Part shown: in pieces, positions 33,764-46,200 of the stretch
How the letters are laid out: each line of letters begins with the position of its first letter
Numbering within the stretch: position 1 is the stretch's first letter
Assembly: GCA_963920665.1 (NCBI GenBank)
Contig: OY987263.1
Coordinates: 23,300,547 to 23,364,546, forward strand
Source: Straminergon stramineum
Lineage: Eukaryota > Streptophyta > Bryopsida > Hypnales > Calliergonaceae
DNA length: 64,000 nt
Direction of reading: 5' to 3'
Program-made: the position numbers and the translations under genes
The notes under the pieces: model-generated
Database searches by the model: none
What the model saw: the letters and a program-made list of their open reading frames with translations, nothing else
Told to the model about the DNA's origin: nothing

Positions 33764-36700
33764 TCAACCTTCTTTAGGTACAACCTTTTCTATAATACCC
33801 TTCCCATCAGCAGCATCAAAAAAGAAATAGTTCTTCAAAGGTTCTCCTTTACTTGACATTGCCTTGATTAGCTCCTGCACCAAACAAAATTAAAGCTTGA
33901 TCAGTACTGTAGCCTGCCAGTCATCACCTAGAATACTGAGATAGCTGAAAAGTAATGAATAGTACCAGGTATGAGAACTCCCGCAGAACACAACTTAGTG
34001 TAGGACACTGCCGCAGAACACAACTTGTATGCAACATTCAAGTGCATCTCTCCGTCACTATCTTTTATAAAGAAATGGCGCAAACAACAATCAGATAATG
34101 CAGCTGTTATAATGTAATATACCTGGCCTACAATGCCCCCCATGATAGCACATACAGGAGGCAATTCTGTGCTGCCTGCACTGAGCAGCTTTTGAAATAA
34201 AGTCTCCGGAACAAGAGTTTCTGATACCTTCTGCACTCCACCAGTTGCACCTCAAAGTTAAATACTACAAATGCAGTGCCAGCAATTCCAAGTAATAAAG
34301 TACAGATTGTACAATTGAACTGATGATTTTAGCAACCAGAGTATCAAATCAGGTATGTGTACAGTGTCAACGGCTAAATCTTGAATGATGCAATGAAAAG
34401 GTGTTTACTAAAAGCACAGAGCATTTCACATCCTTCATGACCCGGAAAATCGAAAATGAGTCTGTTTCACAATAGCAAACTGGGAAAGACAAACTCCCTA
34501 GAAAACTTTCATTCATCGCCAGGTCCAAAAGTACAATTGACAAACCTGAGCTTCACAAGCTTTCTTCCAAAATGCCAAAATAGCTGGCAAGTCCTGTACG
34601 GAAACATGCCCAGGCTGACGTCCCTCTGCCTGCTCAAAATCTTCGAGACCTGCTCAAATCCATACAACAGATCCCTGATGCGTCATTCAAACCGGAGCAC
34701 AAGACAAGTTGGCAAATAAGGGGAACGGAACGCAAGGGATGCAAGCATGGAACCCAAGACGATAATAAGCTGTGGGCAGATTATATTAGGGACCTATAAG
34801 GTGCTTTAACCTAGCGCACATTATAGAACGGTGTACCACATATGGGCATGTCACCGATGAGCAATAAATACCACCCAATCTGAAAATTCCTTGCCAAGAA
34901 AACACGTTGGATTCGCTAATAACAGTGAGGAAAAGAGTTCCAAAACAGCGAATTAAAACTTACATCTTAGAGCAAAAAGAAGCTTGGATGTTCTCCTCGG
35001 AAAGCTATTCCACGGTACACCCAATGCTTCCTGCCAAGGTGTAGCAAAAATAAGTAAGCTACTATAGTAGTTGTTCTGGATGAATGGATAAAAAGCGACA
35101 ATAGGGCATGACTAATTGAATAATACCAGCGACAATCATGCTCTTAGTCAACTAGCACTATCTAATAAGTCACTTATGTGGAAGTGGTATCCTTGCTCAT
35201 TACCTCAAGACTCGGATAAGACAATTCGTGTTGTGCGTCTTTATCATCTTTTGCTCTCTGCAGAACCACACCATGAATATGAGTCACCGAATATGCGCGG
35301 AAGGTCCCTAAACCCTTGCTTAAATTTCACGGTATCCAGACCAGAAATTACTAAAAAATTTGAATTAAAATGAGCGATGCATGAAGGGAAGTACAAGCAC
35401 AGAATCGCATTCTCAATGTTAATAGGATACGAGAAATTCCAAATCTACTCCGTATTATAGTAAGGGCACAATGTCACGACCCGCCGTCACGATTTCATCC
35501 TCTTTGATGGTAACGTATTCATCCTCACACATTTTTCATACACACATTGGAAGGTCTCTTGAGTTAAAATCCAGATATTGGCAAACTAAAGAAACTAGTA
35601 CGTTTCTTACGCAAGGAAGGGGGTGGGGGGCAATGGTTATAGAACTAGTATTGACCTCAGCAGTACAATCGTAAGTAGCTACTCAATTCAAATAGGAGAT
35701 TTTCGTCCCATCTTTGCACAAGTCTCACCGAAAGTAAGGTCTACCCTAGACATGTATACGTCAAGTAGAAGGTCTTAAAAACAACTGAATTTCTTCAAAA
35801 CGTTGCATTCCTTCTATTGATAATAAGAGGTAACGTACGTGGCAAGGCAAGGTAGAAATGATAAGAAAGAAATACCTTAGAAGTATAAGAATGTGTCTTC
35901 AGATCCACAAATAGGCTCCCAAAAGTACCTCTACAATCCACAGCATAGAATGTGATTCTATGGGATTGTTTTCGACACACCTCATTCACATGCCTCTGTT
36001 TCATGGAAATGACATACCCAGTTTCAAACTCAAGTTTAAATACGCAAGAATCAGCATAACTGCTATGGAATGAGCAAGATAGCTGTCAGAAATAAAGCCA
36101 GAAGAATCAAGTGAGTGTGCTTAACCTAGTAAAAGATCAGACCTTTAGGCTGACAGAAGAGCGCCCCAATATGACAGCATCAAAATTGTCAAAGAAGTTG
36201 TCAGGCTTGCTCTGGATACTGCCTGCACTTGAAGAACGTCAGTTAGTAACTGTATACAACACATCTTGTTATAAATGGACTACATCATCTAACGAAAGGA
36301 TACATGCAGCTATCCAGCGCAATACAATTGCGAGGGGGTGGAGACTCCAAATCAGCGATGAGTTTACGAACCTGCTTCAGATTTGACGTGGACCATGGGA
36401 TTATAATCACGCAACGAAGCAGCACAAGCATCCGCGACAGTGATTCCTTGACCCTCCATCTCATCGAATTGGATCAGAAAATTAGCAGCTGAGGCCTCCA
36501 AAGTCATACGGCTGTCATCAACCAGAGTAAGACTGCCAATGCCTGCAAGTACAATGTTCTTACATGTCTGCACACGACCCATTCCCGACGATTAGTGAGA
36601 CGAATAAACACATCAAATGCAGAGAATGTTCACAGTATGCACCACACACCTGCACTAATACAAGGACCATCCACAATACATGGAAAGCACAACAGTGGGT

Positions 36701-37092
36701 CGAAAAGGAATTTACTACCTCGGCAACTACGCCGGACATGCCAACCACCAGAACGCGGGCTTTGCTTAATCTGGATCACACATCCACAGCATTCAGGATA
36801 AATTTCTCATTGCACTGAAATACAGAAATTAGACTACCGAATCCACCACTTCAGATCCCGAAGATCATTGTCCGATGTACAACATCATATATTTACTATT
36901 CATTTCTGTCGGAATAGCGTTCCAAATCACTTAATGAAATTGGCAATTTAACTAAACCCCTCTCTCTGTATGACATACAACATTGAGAACCTCGAACACT
37001 TACTTTCTCTGAGCATCAACTCCCCAAACGCGGATCTGTCGATCATAAACAGCCGCTTCCTGCTCTGTCAACAGTTCAGTAGGAGGATTCAT
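33764..37092 (-). CDS. SAE1: SUMO-activating enzyme subunit 1 (SAE1/AOS1)
   Basis: Small subunit of the heterodimeric SUMO E1, which with SAE2 adenylates SUMO in the nucleus/cytoplasm; the catalytic Cys is in SAE2. Ten coding exons with GT-AG junctions: 37004-37092, 36719-36770, 36372-36567, 36143-36222, 35876-35995, 35204-35257, 34964-35030, 34546-34649, 34123-34230, 33764-33874. The sum is 981 nt, 326 aa, close to the roughly 320 aa of plant SAE1. Visible family blocks are YDRQIRVWG (16-24), the KLSKARVLVVGMSG nucleotide-binding region (30-43), CKNIVLAGIGSLTLVDD, DYNPMVHV, ITFYAVDCRGTFGSLFVDL, VPWNSFPRR, ELPPVCAIMGGIVGQ and the C-terminal YFFFDAADGKGIIEK. All phases match across junctions. 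A further intron in the 5' UTR is possible (acceptor-like ttttcag at about 37120). Confidence 0.93.
35458..35520. other. Possible LTR-end fragment in an SAE1 intron
   Basis: The phrase tgtcacgacccgccgtcacg in the intron between exons 35876-35995 and 35204-35257 resembles the start of plant LTRs. No partner end or target duplication was found. Kept as a weak note only. Confidence 0.2.
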
Positions 37093-38678
37093 CTCGAATT
37101 CCTGCGTCTTCGATTGCCTGAAAACCAAAGAAGATCACTGAAGCTGATCAATGAGCAAAACGTCCCCAACCCTCTTAAACCCCTCGAAGACTGCCATCAC
37201 TACGACACCGATAATCCTCCTTGAGGTCCTAAACCTATGGAGCACATTCACAGATAAGATTTCTGTAGTGCAGCAGCCAGTGATCGTCCATATCACTGGA
37301 GCTTTCACGAGCTTTCATAACTTCTGCCAGTCCAAAGAGCTCCAGTGAAGACTAAACCCTCAAGAACGTCGTAACGATGAGACGGAACGCAACAAGAAGG
37401 TGCAGAGGTAAAAAAACAACGCCAGAAACTTTGGTCTTCATTCCGATTTCGCAACTTCGGAACAAAGTTTAGGTCATTCGGACAAAAACTCTAGTCAAGC
37501 CGACGCAAACACCACCAATGCGCCGGTCTAACCTCCCATTGTCCGACCACTGAAGAAAACACCGACAGAAAAACGCATTGCATGAGACCTATTTCCGACA
37601 AGCTCCTGAACTGCATCCCAACCCTAATAGTCCCTAGTCCGAAACCTACGTAAGGGGAGACGACGGACCTGCACTACTGAGGTACCCCCGATTCGAGAAA
37701 GCCCGCGCAAAAGTTCGCAGACTCGGAGGGTGGTGAGTTTTGTCTCTTTTTTTCAATGGAATCCGTCTTTTGCCTCTAAAGAAGACGTTCGGGCACCATC
37801 AAGGGATCCAGCACTTCCCAAACGGCATGCCCCAGTAAAGAACCAAAGTACCAAAGAACCAAGGAAGCAAAAATCCCTGCTCCACCAGTGCCCATGCTCT
37901 TGCCCATGCCCGTGTCGCATGCCGGTACCCGTGGGTAGCGAGCTTGGAGGGCAGCAGCGTAAATTTGTTGCATCCACCCATGTCGCCAGTTTATACTATT
38001 TTTTAACTATATTTTTCAATTGGTGTTTTGCAGTTTACTATGTATAATACTCCGGAGTAATAAGAAAGATTTGCATGAAATTGGCGAAATGCAGTAAAAA
38101 GAAACCCATATTAAGTTACCTTTACTCTTGTTCCAGAGGCCTGCCTGAGGACTGAGGCAGGCCGGTTTCACCCTCCCAAAAAATAGACTGGTGGGCACTG
38201 GGCAGGGGTGTTTCGTGTCAACAAGGAAACGACGAAGAAGACGGTGCTTCCTACAGTCCCCAGAGCCACCCACCATCGCTGCCTGGAGAAGCGGGAGTCT
38301 CGCCGTAGCTTAAGTTCGCCCCGCGCACGGACCTTGTCACTAATAATCCTCGCCGACTCCCTCGCGGCGTTGCGCATCCCCTGCTCCGTACAACGCGTCA
38401 TTTGTTCCAGCAACAACGGCACTAAATGGTACGCAATCTCGCGAGAACTCCGCGTCCTTGGGGTCCTGCCAAACTACGATCAACCCTGTTTTGATGTTGT
38501 CGTTGGAGGAGCCCGATTTCTTCCCGGAGGAGGATCACAGCAGCGTGCTGGGTGCCCAAGTGCTGGACTGGGATGCTCCGTGGTGGCGGGGGATGGCGGA
38601 AGCAGAATGTGGGGAGACCTTGGGGTGAGGACCACGACGCACGGAGCGGAGGAGGGCGCACAGGGGGACAGCAGCGAG
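37093..38678. promoter_or_regulatory. Head-to-head intergenic region of SAE1 and KAPP
   Basis: About 1.6 kb separates the two start codons, which face away from each other, so the region must hold both promoters and 5' UTRs. The composition is noticeably less AT-rich than the flanking TE tracts. No clear TATA box was assigned to either gene. A frame open upstream of KAPP (from 38208) is probably 5' UTR. Confidence 0.5.
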
Positions 38679-41600
38679 ATGGAGGTCGTATTCAAAGTGC
38701 TCATCTGTGGAGGATTGGTGGCGGTCGCTGCGTACGGCATCTACACTTGTTCATGCCGATTGCGCCATCGACGACGACGAGCCCACAGCTGTGACGAGCC
38801 TGCGAGGGACAACAGCCATCCGACCTTACCAGAGGTAGCATAGCGCCTCTTCCCTTTCTTCTGTGAATTTCTTTGCTTCTTCTTCTTCTTCTTCTTCTTC
38901 TTCTTCTTCTTCTACTTCTGCATCAGCAATACGAAAGCTTCAAAACCACGTGACCTAACCAGGAGCAATAGGTTGTAACGTAAATTGGCATCCTCTTTAG
39001 TGTGGGAGGCGCAATTCGGAAGTAGGTGTGTAGTTCTGGCAATGGAGGCGGTTGGATAGATGGAAATTAGGGTACTTGGAGACATCCTTGTTTTATGCAC
39101 AATCCAATGCTGTTAATTTCACGCTTTCAATTCACTTGCAGACTTTTTGAAATGGTAATGTGGTGCCTGTGAATTTTGTTGGTTGCTGATGCCTAGGATC
39201 TGACATTGCGGGGGTTCGGGGGTTCGCAGAGACATAAGGATTTGCTGGAGCCTCTGTTAGACGATAGCGAGGTTCCCGTGGAGTTAGGGCAGACTTGGAG
39301 GGGTTCTAGAGGACGGAGCGCAGTCCGGGATTTAGAAAGAGGTTTAGAGACCGCGGTGACTGCAGTAAGTGAGCCCCAGAATGGCGCCCCAAAAGCCACT
39401 GCTCAAAAGGAGGTATCCTCGAAAGGAGACGGAATTTCCAGAATTCGGACTACTGCTTCTTCAAATTTAAATTCTCAAAGTGAGTTCTTAGTCATCTATT
39501 TGTCATCTTTGGCAAGTTCAGAAGATTTCGGGTACGGTTGAATTTTTATCTCTGAAGTTTGGGCTCCCTTCGTCCTCTTGACGTCGCTTCAGTTTCGTTT
39601 CTTAGTAGAATTCCTTGAAGAGTCTCTTTTCTTTGAGTTTCAATGAATTTTATTTATTTGTTTTTGGCAGATTGTAAAATTCAGTTGGAGGTAATTGGTG
39701 GACCTGTAGCTGGCCTCCGTGCCGAGAAGCAGGCTGTGGGTTCAAATGCGCTGTTGGCTATTGGGCGCTTACCACAGAATGACTTGGTGCTTAATGACCC
39801 CGAGGTTTCTGGCAAGCACGTTGTCATCAGCTGGAGTGCAAAGGTGAGAGCTGGCCCTTGTTGGCCCTGAATTGTTGTATGCTACAATAGGTTAATCCGT
39901 CGCGGTAATGTCAATTTCGGGAATTGCTGAGATTTCGATGCATTTCGGCATTTTATCGTATGTCAAAAGTTTTCATTTTACTCATACCAAAGGTACTACC
40001 TTGGAAGCAGACTAGTGGAAGCACTCTCTTTGCTTACTGTTCTTGTCCTTTTACCATTTTAATCTATAGAGCATTTTGAGGCTTTAGGTGTTTTCAAAGC
40101 TTCTTGGATAGTGGAAGAGATGTTGGAGTTCAGTTGGCTATCTGTTGGTGGATGTCAGTTGTTGAAGTGGGAGCTAGTAGACATGGGCAGTCTGAATGGG
40201 ACTCTTGTCAACAGTAGGCCAGTAGGAGCCGCTCACAAAGCGAACGCAAGTGTTCGGCAGCGTGGGCAACCAACAGCCCTTGCAAATGGAGATACTATTA
40301 CCCTCGGATCATCATCTAATGTACTTGTAAGTGGAGTTGATCAATTGTTTGCCAAGATTAGTTTCATTATTTTTTGGCCTTTTTACATGCACGGCAATGG
40401 CACGTTTGCTTCTATTTGAGCTGAGCAGTTGTGTCTTTGTGGGTGCGGGAGGGAAGTGTAGGTGCGAATACTGGCATCTCATCTGTCCATAGCATCTGCT
40501 CCCTTTGAAGTAGGAGTGGCGTCAGATCCCATGTCCTATCGCCGGGGTGGGAGACCATTGCCTATGGAGGATGTATGTCTTTGTCAATGGCCCTTAAGAG
40601 GTGCTCTCGAGGTTTGTTTATTCCCCTTGCTTGGTTGGGAACTACTATGCTGTAGTCTACTTACAAACGTTTGTTAGTCTCTAAAATTTCTAGCACAACA
40701 TAAATGTGGACAGTAGTTTCCGGGGGCTTAAGTTGTGGCGATTTTCAACTTCTGTTTCAGTAAGTTTTCGTATTCATTTGGTATTCTTTTTTGTTTCCAG
40801 GTACCTTTTGGGATCTTTTGTGTGTTTGATGGACATGGTGGATCTGCTGCTGCCGAGGAAGCACGGAGGTATAGATGCAACATATTGTTCCTAGTATCTA
40901 TGTTTAAGACTGAGTATTTTAATATTTTGAGATTTCTCTAGCTGTTGTTTTTCTCTACTTTGGTTTTTGTGCATCTGGTCTGAGATCAGAAATAATTTAG
41001 TAACCTGACTATTGTTTGTGGACCTGCTTGTTAGATTAATGCCACAAAAGATGGCCGAACTTCTTGCAGTGGAGGAAACCCAAATGGAAGTACTCACTAA
41101 GAACGAAGCCTCTGATGTGCTTCGAACTGCTTTCCAGAACACCGAAGAAGCTCTGAAGTACCCGTATGAGGTATTTTGCCTTCTGTAGACAATTTCATTG
41201 CATGTGAGGTCTTGGAGTTATGTTTGATCTTGCGATTGCAGGATTTTAAGTATACCGTTTACCTTGTCTTGTACATTTTGGGGTTTATAGTGATTATGGT
41301 GAATTTGTTGAGGAACCTAGGATGTTGAATAGTTTTGTTCTTTAATATGCAGGGTTGCACAGCAACTGTACTCCTCGTGTGGCCGGATTCTACATCTGGA
41401 TTTTTAGTTCAATGCGCCAATGTCGGTGACTCACATTGCATTGTCAGGTGAGTGACGTTGAGTACTGTATTGCTGAAGTGGTTGATGTGCATTACACAAT
41501 TCGTTTGCTCTGTCCAATTTATTAGATTGCAGGCTCCTTGTGATGTGCTCAGACTATGGGATTGGTTTCTACATACATTGTGGCTAAGGTTTAGTTAGGA

Positions 41601-42877
41601 AGGAACTTCAACTTCAAAAGAGTTCCTTTAACTTATGATTTAAAAAAAAGACCCAATTGGCATGTCAAGCCGCGATTTTCTGCGCCTGTTTCGAGTTTCA
41701 CTAAATTTTCATCTGCAAGTGAATTAACTTTACGAAGAGTTTCTAACGAACTATTCGTATCACATGTTAATTGCAGCAATGGAGACCAGCAACTTCTTAT
41801 GACGGAAGATCACAGGTTAACTAGTAAAGATGAAAGGTTACGATTACTAGAGTGCGGCAAACAGCTGAAAGAAGGCGAGAACCGTCTGGGTGGTAAGTAG
41901 AGCTCAAGTGGTCTCACCCTGCCAAATGTGGGAGACGCTGTTTGGATATGATTTTTAAGTCATGTATCTGCAATGCCATTGAGAAAGCAATTAACGGTAA
42001 GATTGAGGAAGAATACCTCAATCAGCATTCATTGGTACCTTAAGTGTGTTTGTTGAGATTGGAGGCCAAGGAAGCCTGCTGTGTGTTGAGAATCATCGCA
42101 GTCATCTTATTGAAGTAACTGACTTGTGCAGGGATGAATATAGCCCGTGCACTTGGAGATAAGTTTCTGAAAGAGGAAGAAACTTCGTTCTCAGCAGAAC
42201 CTTACATCAGCAACGTTTTCAGACTGAGTGGAGATGGCTTAGGTCTGGTTGTCATGGCCAGGTATGTGCCTCATATATGGATATTGGATATTGACTGTCT
42301 TTATGATGAGAGTTTTCGTGACTTTATTCGTGGTGAAAGTGTTTATTCCCCACTCTTCTATATTCTATACTAGTATTATAAATGCCATGTGAATGGAATA
42401 CAGCAGTTTTTGCCAACACTACTGCTAATCATGTAGTGTCCTGAGACTTAGTTGGAGAGCATTGCTTCTTTGATACTGAGAAATATATATACCATTTGGT
42501 TTAAGCCCTCAGATGCCCGTATTCATGGATACGTTGTTGTTTGCAGTGACGGACTTTGGGACGTTTTGAGTCCACGAAGAGCTTTGCAATTGGCAGCTGA
42601 GGTAAAGTCGCCACCAGTTGCTTATTGCTCCTTACATTCGAATTTCATGCTTGTCTGCTGCCGTCCTCTGTTGACTTCAGTGCTCATGATATGGGTTTGT
42701 GTTTTTCAGGCTCGTGAACGAACTGTAGAAGGAGGCTTAAAGAGTGCTCAGGCCAGTGCCCAAGGCATTGCAAAGATGCTTGTGGACCAAGCCAGGGAGA
42801 AGCGAACGAAGGACAACACGAGTGTTGTTGTACTTGACTTCGCCGCCAAAAGCAGATCCTCCTTCCACACCCTATGA
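38679..42877 (+). CDS. KAPP: Kinase-associated protein phosphatase, FHA-PP2C (KAPP-like)
   Basis: Membrane-anchored type 2C protein phosphatase whose FHA domain binds phosphorylated receptor-like kinases and dampens their signalling (role known for angiosperm KAPP). Twelve coding exons: 38679-38834, 39197-39479, 39671-39843, 40159-40326, 40462-40611, 40801-40868, 41035-41170, 41353-41447, 41777-41892, 42132-42261, 42547-42601, 42710-42877. Total 1,698 nt, 565 aa, near the Arabidopsis length. Domains: N-terminal membrane anchor (about 5-27) followed by an Arg-rich stretch; an LLEPLLDD acidic motif; FHA (about 148-260) with Gly178-Arg179, Ser193, His196 and LVDMGSLNGT; PP2C (about 278-553) with DGHGG (320-324), GDSH (403-406), SDGLWD (492-497) and DNTSVVV (from 545). 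All metal-binding Asp motifs are present. An in-frame upstream ATG at 38607 would add 24 residues; the start given puts the anchor at the N-terminus as in the family. Confidence 0.93.
38875..38913. repeat. TTC trinucleotide microsatellite in KAPP intron 1
   Basis: About 13 near-perfect tct/ttc units lie some 40 bp after the first donor site. A pyrimidine tract here is intronic and not translated. Confidence 0.85.
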
Positions 42878-43736
42878 ATTATCGCGCCAGTATGTCCATG
42901 CTCATATAAAGGTGCGTGTTTAAACACAACAGATGGGAGTTCTCAAAGAGTTCTCATTGCAAGTAGAAATTTGAGGCCTCACAGACGATGCACAGTTCTT
43001 ATAATCAAAGTGTATGAGAAAATGATGAATCACCTTTCTGGATGTTTACTAAGCAGAATTTAGAAGCTTTAGTTTGCGCCCATCACCCACTTGAGTTGTA
43101 CCCACGAACGAATAATGATTGTGGCGCCGCCCCACACCTTAGGCTTGTAGACGATGATATGTAGGCTCAATAGTTAGTGAATTTGGACTCCGGAAGAGTT
43201 TGTAGGTTGTAGAATTCATCAGTACAGTGTACGATAGAGTTGAACAGGATGTGTGGGTTTTGTGGATTGCTTCTTGGATGATATAAGCATGAATACAGGT
43301 GGTGGGTGATTTTGTGGCTCGTATTCTCCTTGTTATAATGGCATTGGTGGATCTCAATATTTCATTTTTGGGTTACATTCCGTCCTTACTGCCTATCTTG
43401 GAGATATTTTTCATGTTCTACTGAATTTACATTATTTCCACAGGCAGTAGTGTTTTGATTTTGTAATTCTTCAATAATGTGAAGATGTTTGTGAATTTTG
43501 GTTTGTGATTATTGCCAGGCCTAGATTCTTTGTAATGATGACTTAGAGAATCGAATTCATTTCATCATGGTCTTTAGTGGTACTGCCCTATCTACGATTC
43601 TATGATCATCTAACTGAAGGCAGGCACCCCAAATGCGTCATTGACTCAACACCGACATCATCACTCTCTAGGGGTACATCTGCAAAATCAATATGTACGT
43701 ATGTGGTGGAAGAAACGATTTTAGAATGTCTACGGG
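42878..43736 (+). other. 3' region of KAPP
   Basis: No further coding exon after the KAPP stop. Several AATAAT-type weak polyadenylation signals occur around 43110 and 43470, and the actual cleavage site cannot be fixed from sequence. Confidence 0.4.
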
Positions 43737-44012
43737 AACTACACCCAAAAGTGACCTCTTTCTAAAACTGATCCCTACATATTCTTGCCTAAAATGTACT
43801 CCTAGTATTCATGAGAGTTTAGGGTCAGTTTTAGAAACACTTATTTTTGGCACTTTGAAAATTCATAGATTATTCATGCAGTGTCTAAAAAATGTTTTTT
43901 TAAGAGAATTTAAAATCTCCTTCTAACTACCAAGAAGACCCCACAAAAAGTTTTCTAATATGATAGTAGGAACTATGATGGATTGCTTATTTGGATGCTT
44001 TTGGGTGTAGTT
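43737..44012. mobile_element. 276-bp MITE downstream of KAPP
   Basis: The ends are a perfect 15-bp inverted repeat: aactacacccaaaag at 43737-43751 and cttttgggtgtagtt at 43998-44012. An inner inverted pair, ttctaaaactgatccct and agggtcagttttagaa (about 43761-43837), adds further hairpin potential. It is non-coding, and no target duplication is obvious. Confidence 0.6.
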
Positions 44013-44389
44013 ACTTTACCAAAAAAACTTTGACTTTGATAACTTTTACATATTTAGTCAAAAATGACATGTTCTTTGATGCTTCTGAACTTCCTTTCAC
44101 TTGTGAAAGAAGAAAAGATGGAAATGTCATGGTCTTTGGTGCATTGGAAATTCATTTCACTTGCTAACAAGAAAATATGAAAATTTGACTAGTGTAATAT
44201 TAGGAATTAGGCATGGTTGCAGAAAGTGGCAATTTTGGGGATGCCCACCTTCATGCTAAGGAAGTGATGATGTATTATGGTGTATCTAATGACTTAAATC
44301 CTAAATTGCTTCAACGCACAATTTTTGGATGACAAATAGATTCATGTTCTTTCCTTCTTGTTACTATTTGGATGAAAGTTATCCTAATT

Positions 44390-44880
44390 TGTGAAAATAG
44401 TTTATCAAGTTATTGTCCTACAATATCTAATGGTTGGATTTAATGTTGCCAGAGTACATATTTTTCTCTAATTACAAATATGCAAGTATGTCAAGTGGTT
44501 GATCAAGCCAAAATTGCATTGACTCTAGTTCAAAATTAGATTTGCAAAAATTAAGTTGTAGATTTTAAGAACACAAAAAATTAGAAAAATCACCATATCA
44601 AGAGAAACTTGTTTCAAAACCGTTCCAAGAAATTTTACTCAAAAAATGATAATATTTTGCTTGTAATCAAATATAAAAAGAATTTTGAAATTTTCCTTTC
44701 AAAATGTATTAAAAATATATAGGTGATAGCATTGGTGAATTTAATTGTAGGATGGAATCTACAACTCAAAATCTACAACTTTTATTTGTAAATCAAGTAC
44801 AAAATATTCTTCAAAATAATTCTTAATAATAAGTTTTTGCAAATCGTCAATTCTAGAGAACACTTTGTACCAAACATCTT
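44390..44880 (-). mobile_element. Diverged fragment of the TTAA element E family
   Basis: In reverse complement, this runs parallel to the interior of element E (20688-21264) across several blocks, including a Tyr-poor AT stretch around gataatattttgcttgtaat and gcaagtatgtcaagtgg. The terminal CCCC/GGGG ends are lost or mutated (a gacccctatag near 44976 may be a relic). Confidence 0.5.
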
Positions 44881-45844
44881 CTTCGATATTGGATTTTTTC
44901 CATATTTTTCATATTGCTATATGCCAATCAATTGTAGGATGAGTAGGCCTATATTTATTATTTTTAACTTCTTTTGACCCCTATAGATGCATTTGAGTTA
45001 TATAATTTATTGTAATGAGAAGCTTGGATGGGATTAGTAAAAACTTGCTCCAAAAAACTTCAAATTTTTTATAGCCTCATTGTTGACCTTTAGACTTGGT
45101 TGGCTTTTGGTAACAAATCACTGAAACTCGGAGGGCACTAGCAAATGTAGTAGAAACTACATGCAATAAAAAATAGGGTCTAATATATTCTGTGCAAAAA
45201 AATTTTGGAAAAAAAGTACATGTAATATACAATGCTCAAAAATTGTAAGACCTCATTATAAATACTATAGCATTAAGTATATTACCCAAATATTATGTCA
45301 CTGGTACATCTAAAATACTATAGGGAAAAAGGTTTATGGGCCTTGAATGGTAGAGTGATACTAATTTGTAGCGCTGACTAATTCGGATGGATGAAAAGTG
45401 AGTACTTTATCTTTACATCTATTAGTGTTTATTACACATCCAACACCCTATAGCAAGCCACTTCAACATACAAAAGTCAAAATTTTGGTTTTCAACGCTC
45501 TATCAGAGGAAGGAAAGACATTGTGTATGTTTTGTGATTCAAACACCTATGCCATTTGTATTCTCTAGATCATGCATTTGCCTCCAAAATTTTAGGGTTT
45601 GTGAATCTGTGCTGGAGGACATGGTGGGTTGAAGGTGCTACGGAATCTTCCCCACAATCGATGAAGCTAATTTCAATTTAGTCATTTCTGAATTTTGTTT
45701 CTTTATATGCACATTCAGATTCTTTCCTTTATACATGTATTTCACTTTGAATCTTTATGTGTGTACATAGGTTCTTGTTCTCGCCAAGACTTGTAAATTG
45801 CTTTACAAATTTAGTAGTATGACAAATGTCCACGTAAAATAGGG

Positions 45845-46200
45845 TATCCAGAATGTAATGGGGGATAAGGGAAAAATGGGTTGAAGCAAATAATGGGATT
45901 GATTGGAAAAAATGTAGTGTAATGGAAAGAAATTGTTTATTCGAGAAAAAAAATTGTTTAAAGAAAGAAAATGATGCAAAGAAAAAAAATGGGTTGTATG
46001 GAAAAAATGGGATAGAATAGAAAGAAATGGGGTGCTATGCAAAAGAAATGGGTTCAAAGAAAAAAATGGGGTACACGAGAAAGAAATGGAGTGTTATGGA
46101 AAAAGAATGGGTGGTAAGGAAAAAAATAGGGTATGAGAGAAAGAAATGGGGGTGTAAGGAAAAAAAATGGGGTGAAAAGGAAAATAATGGGATATAGGTA
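45845..46200. repeat. Purine-rich degenerate minisatellite
   Basis: About 350 bp of variable units of the form gaaagaaatggggt(g/a)... and aaggaaaaaaatggggt. The strand is almost free of C for most of its length, interrupted mainly by single T's. Units of roughly 20-25 bp contain GGGG runs spaced throughout. No coding meaning: the ORF on the other strand is a Phe/Leu/Ser-rich artefact. Confidence 0.75.

Noticed and set aside
38208..38678. Upstream in-frame extension of the KAPP frame (157 residues)
   Set aside because: No domain, and it would bury the N-terminal membrane anchor inside the protein, contrary to the family; more likely 5' UTR. The ATG at 38607 is kept as an alternative.
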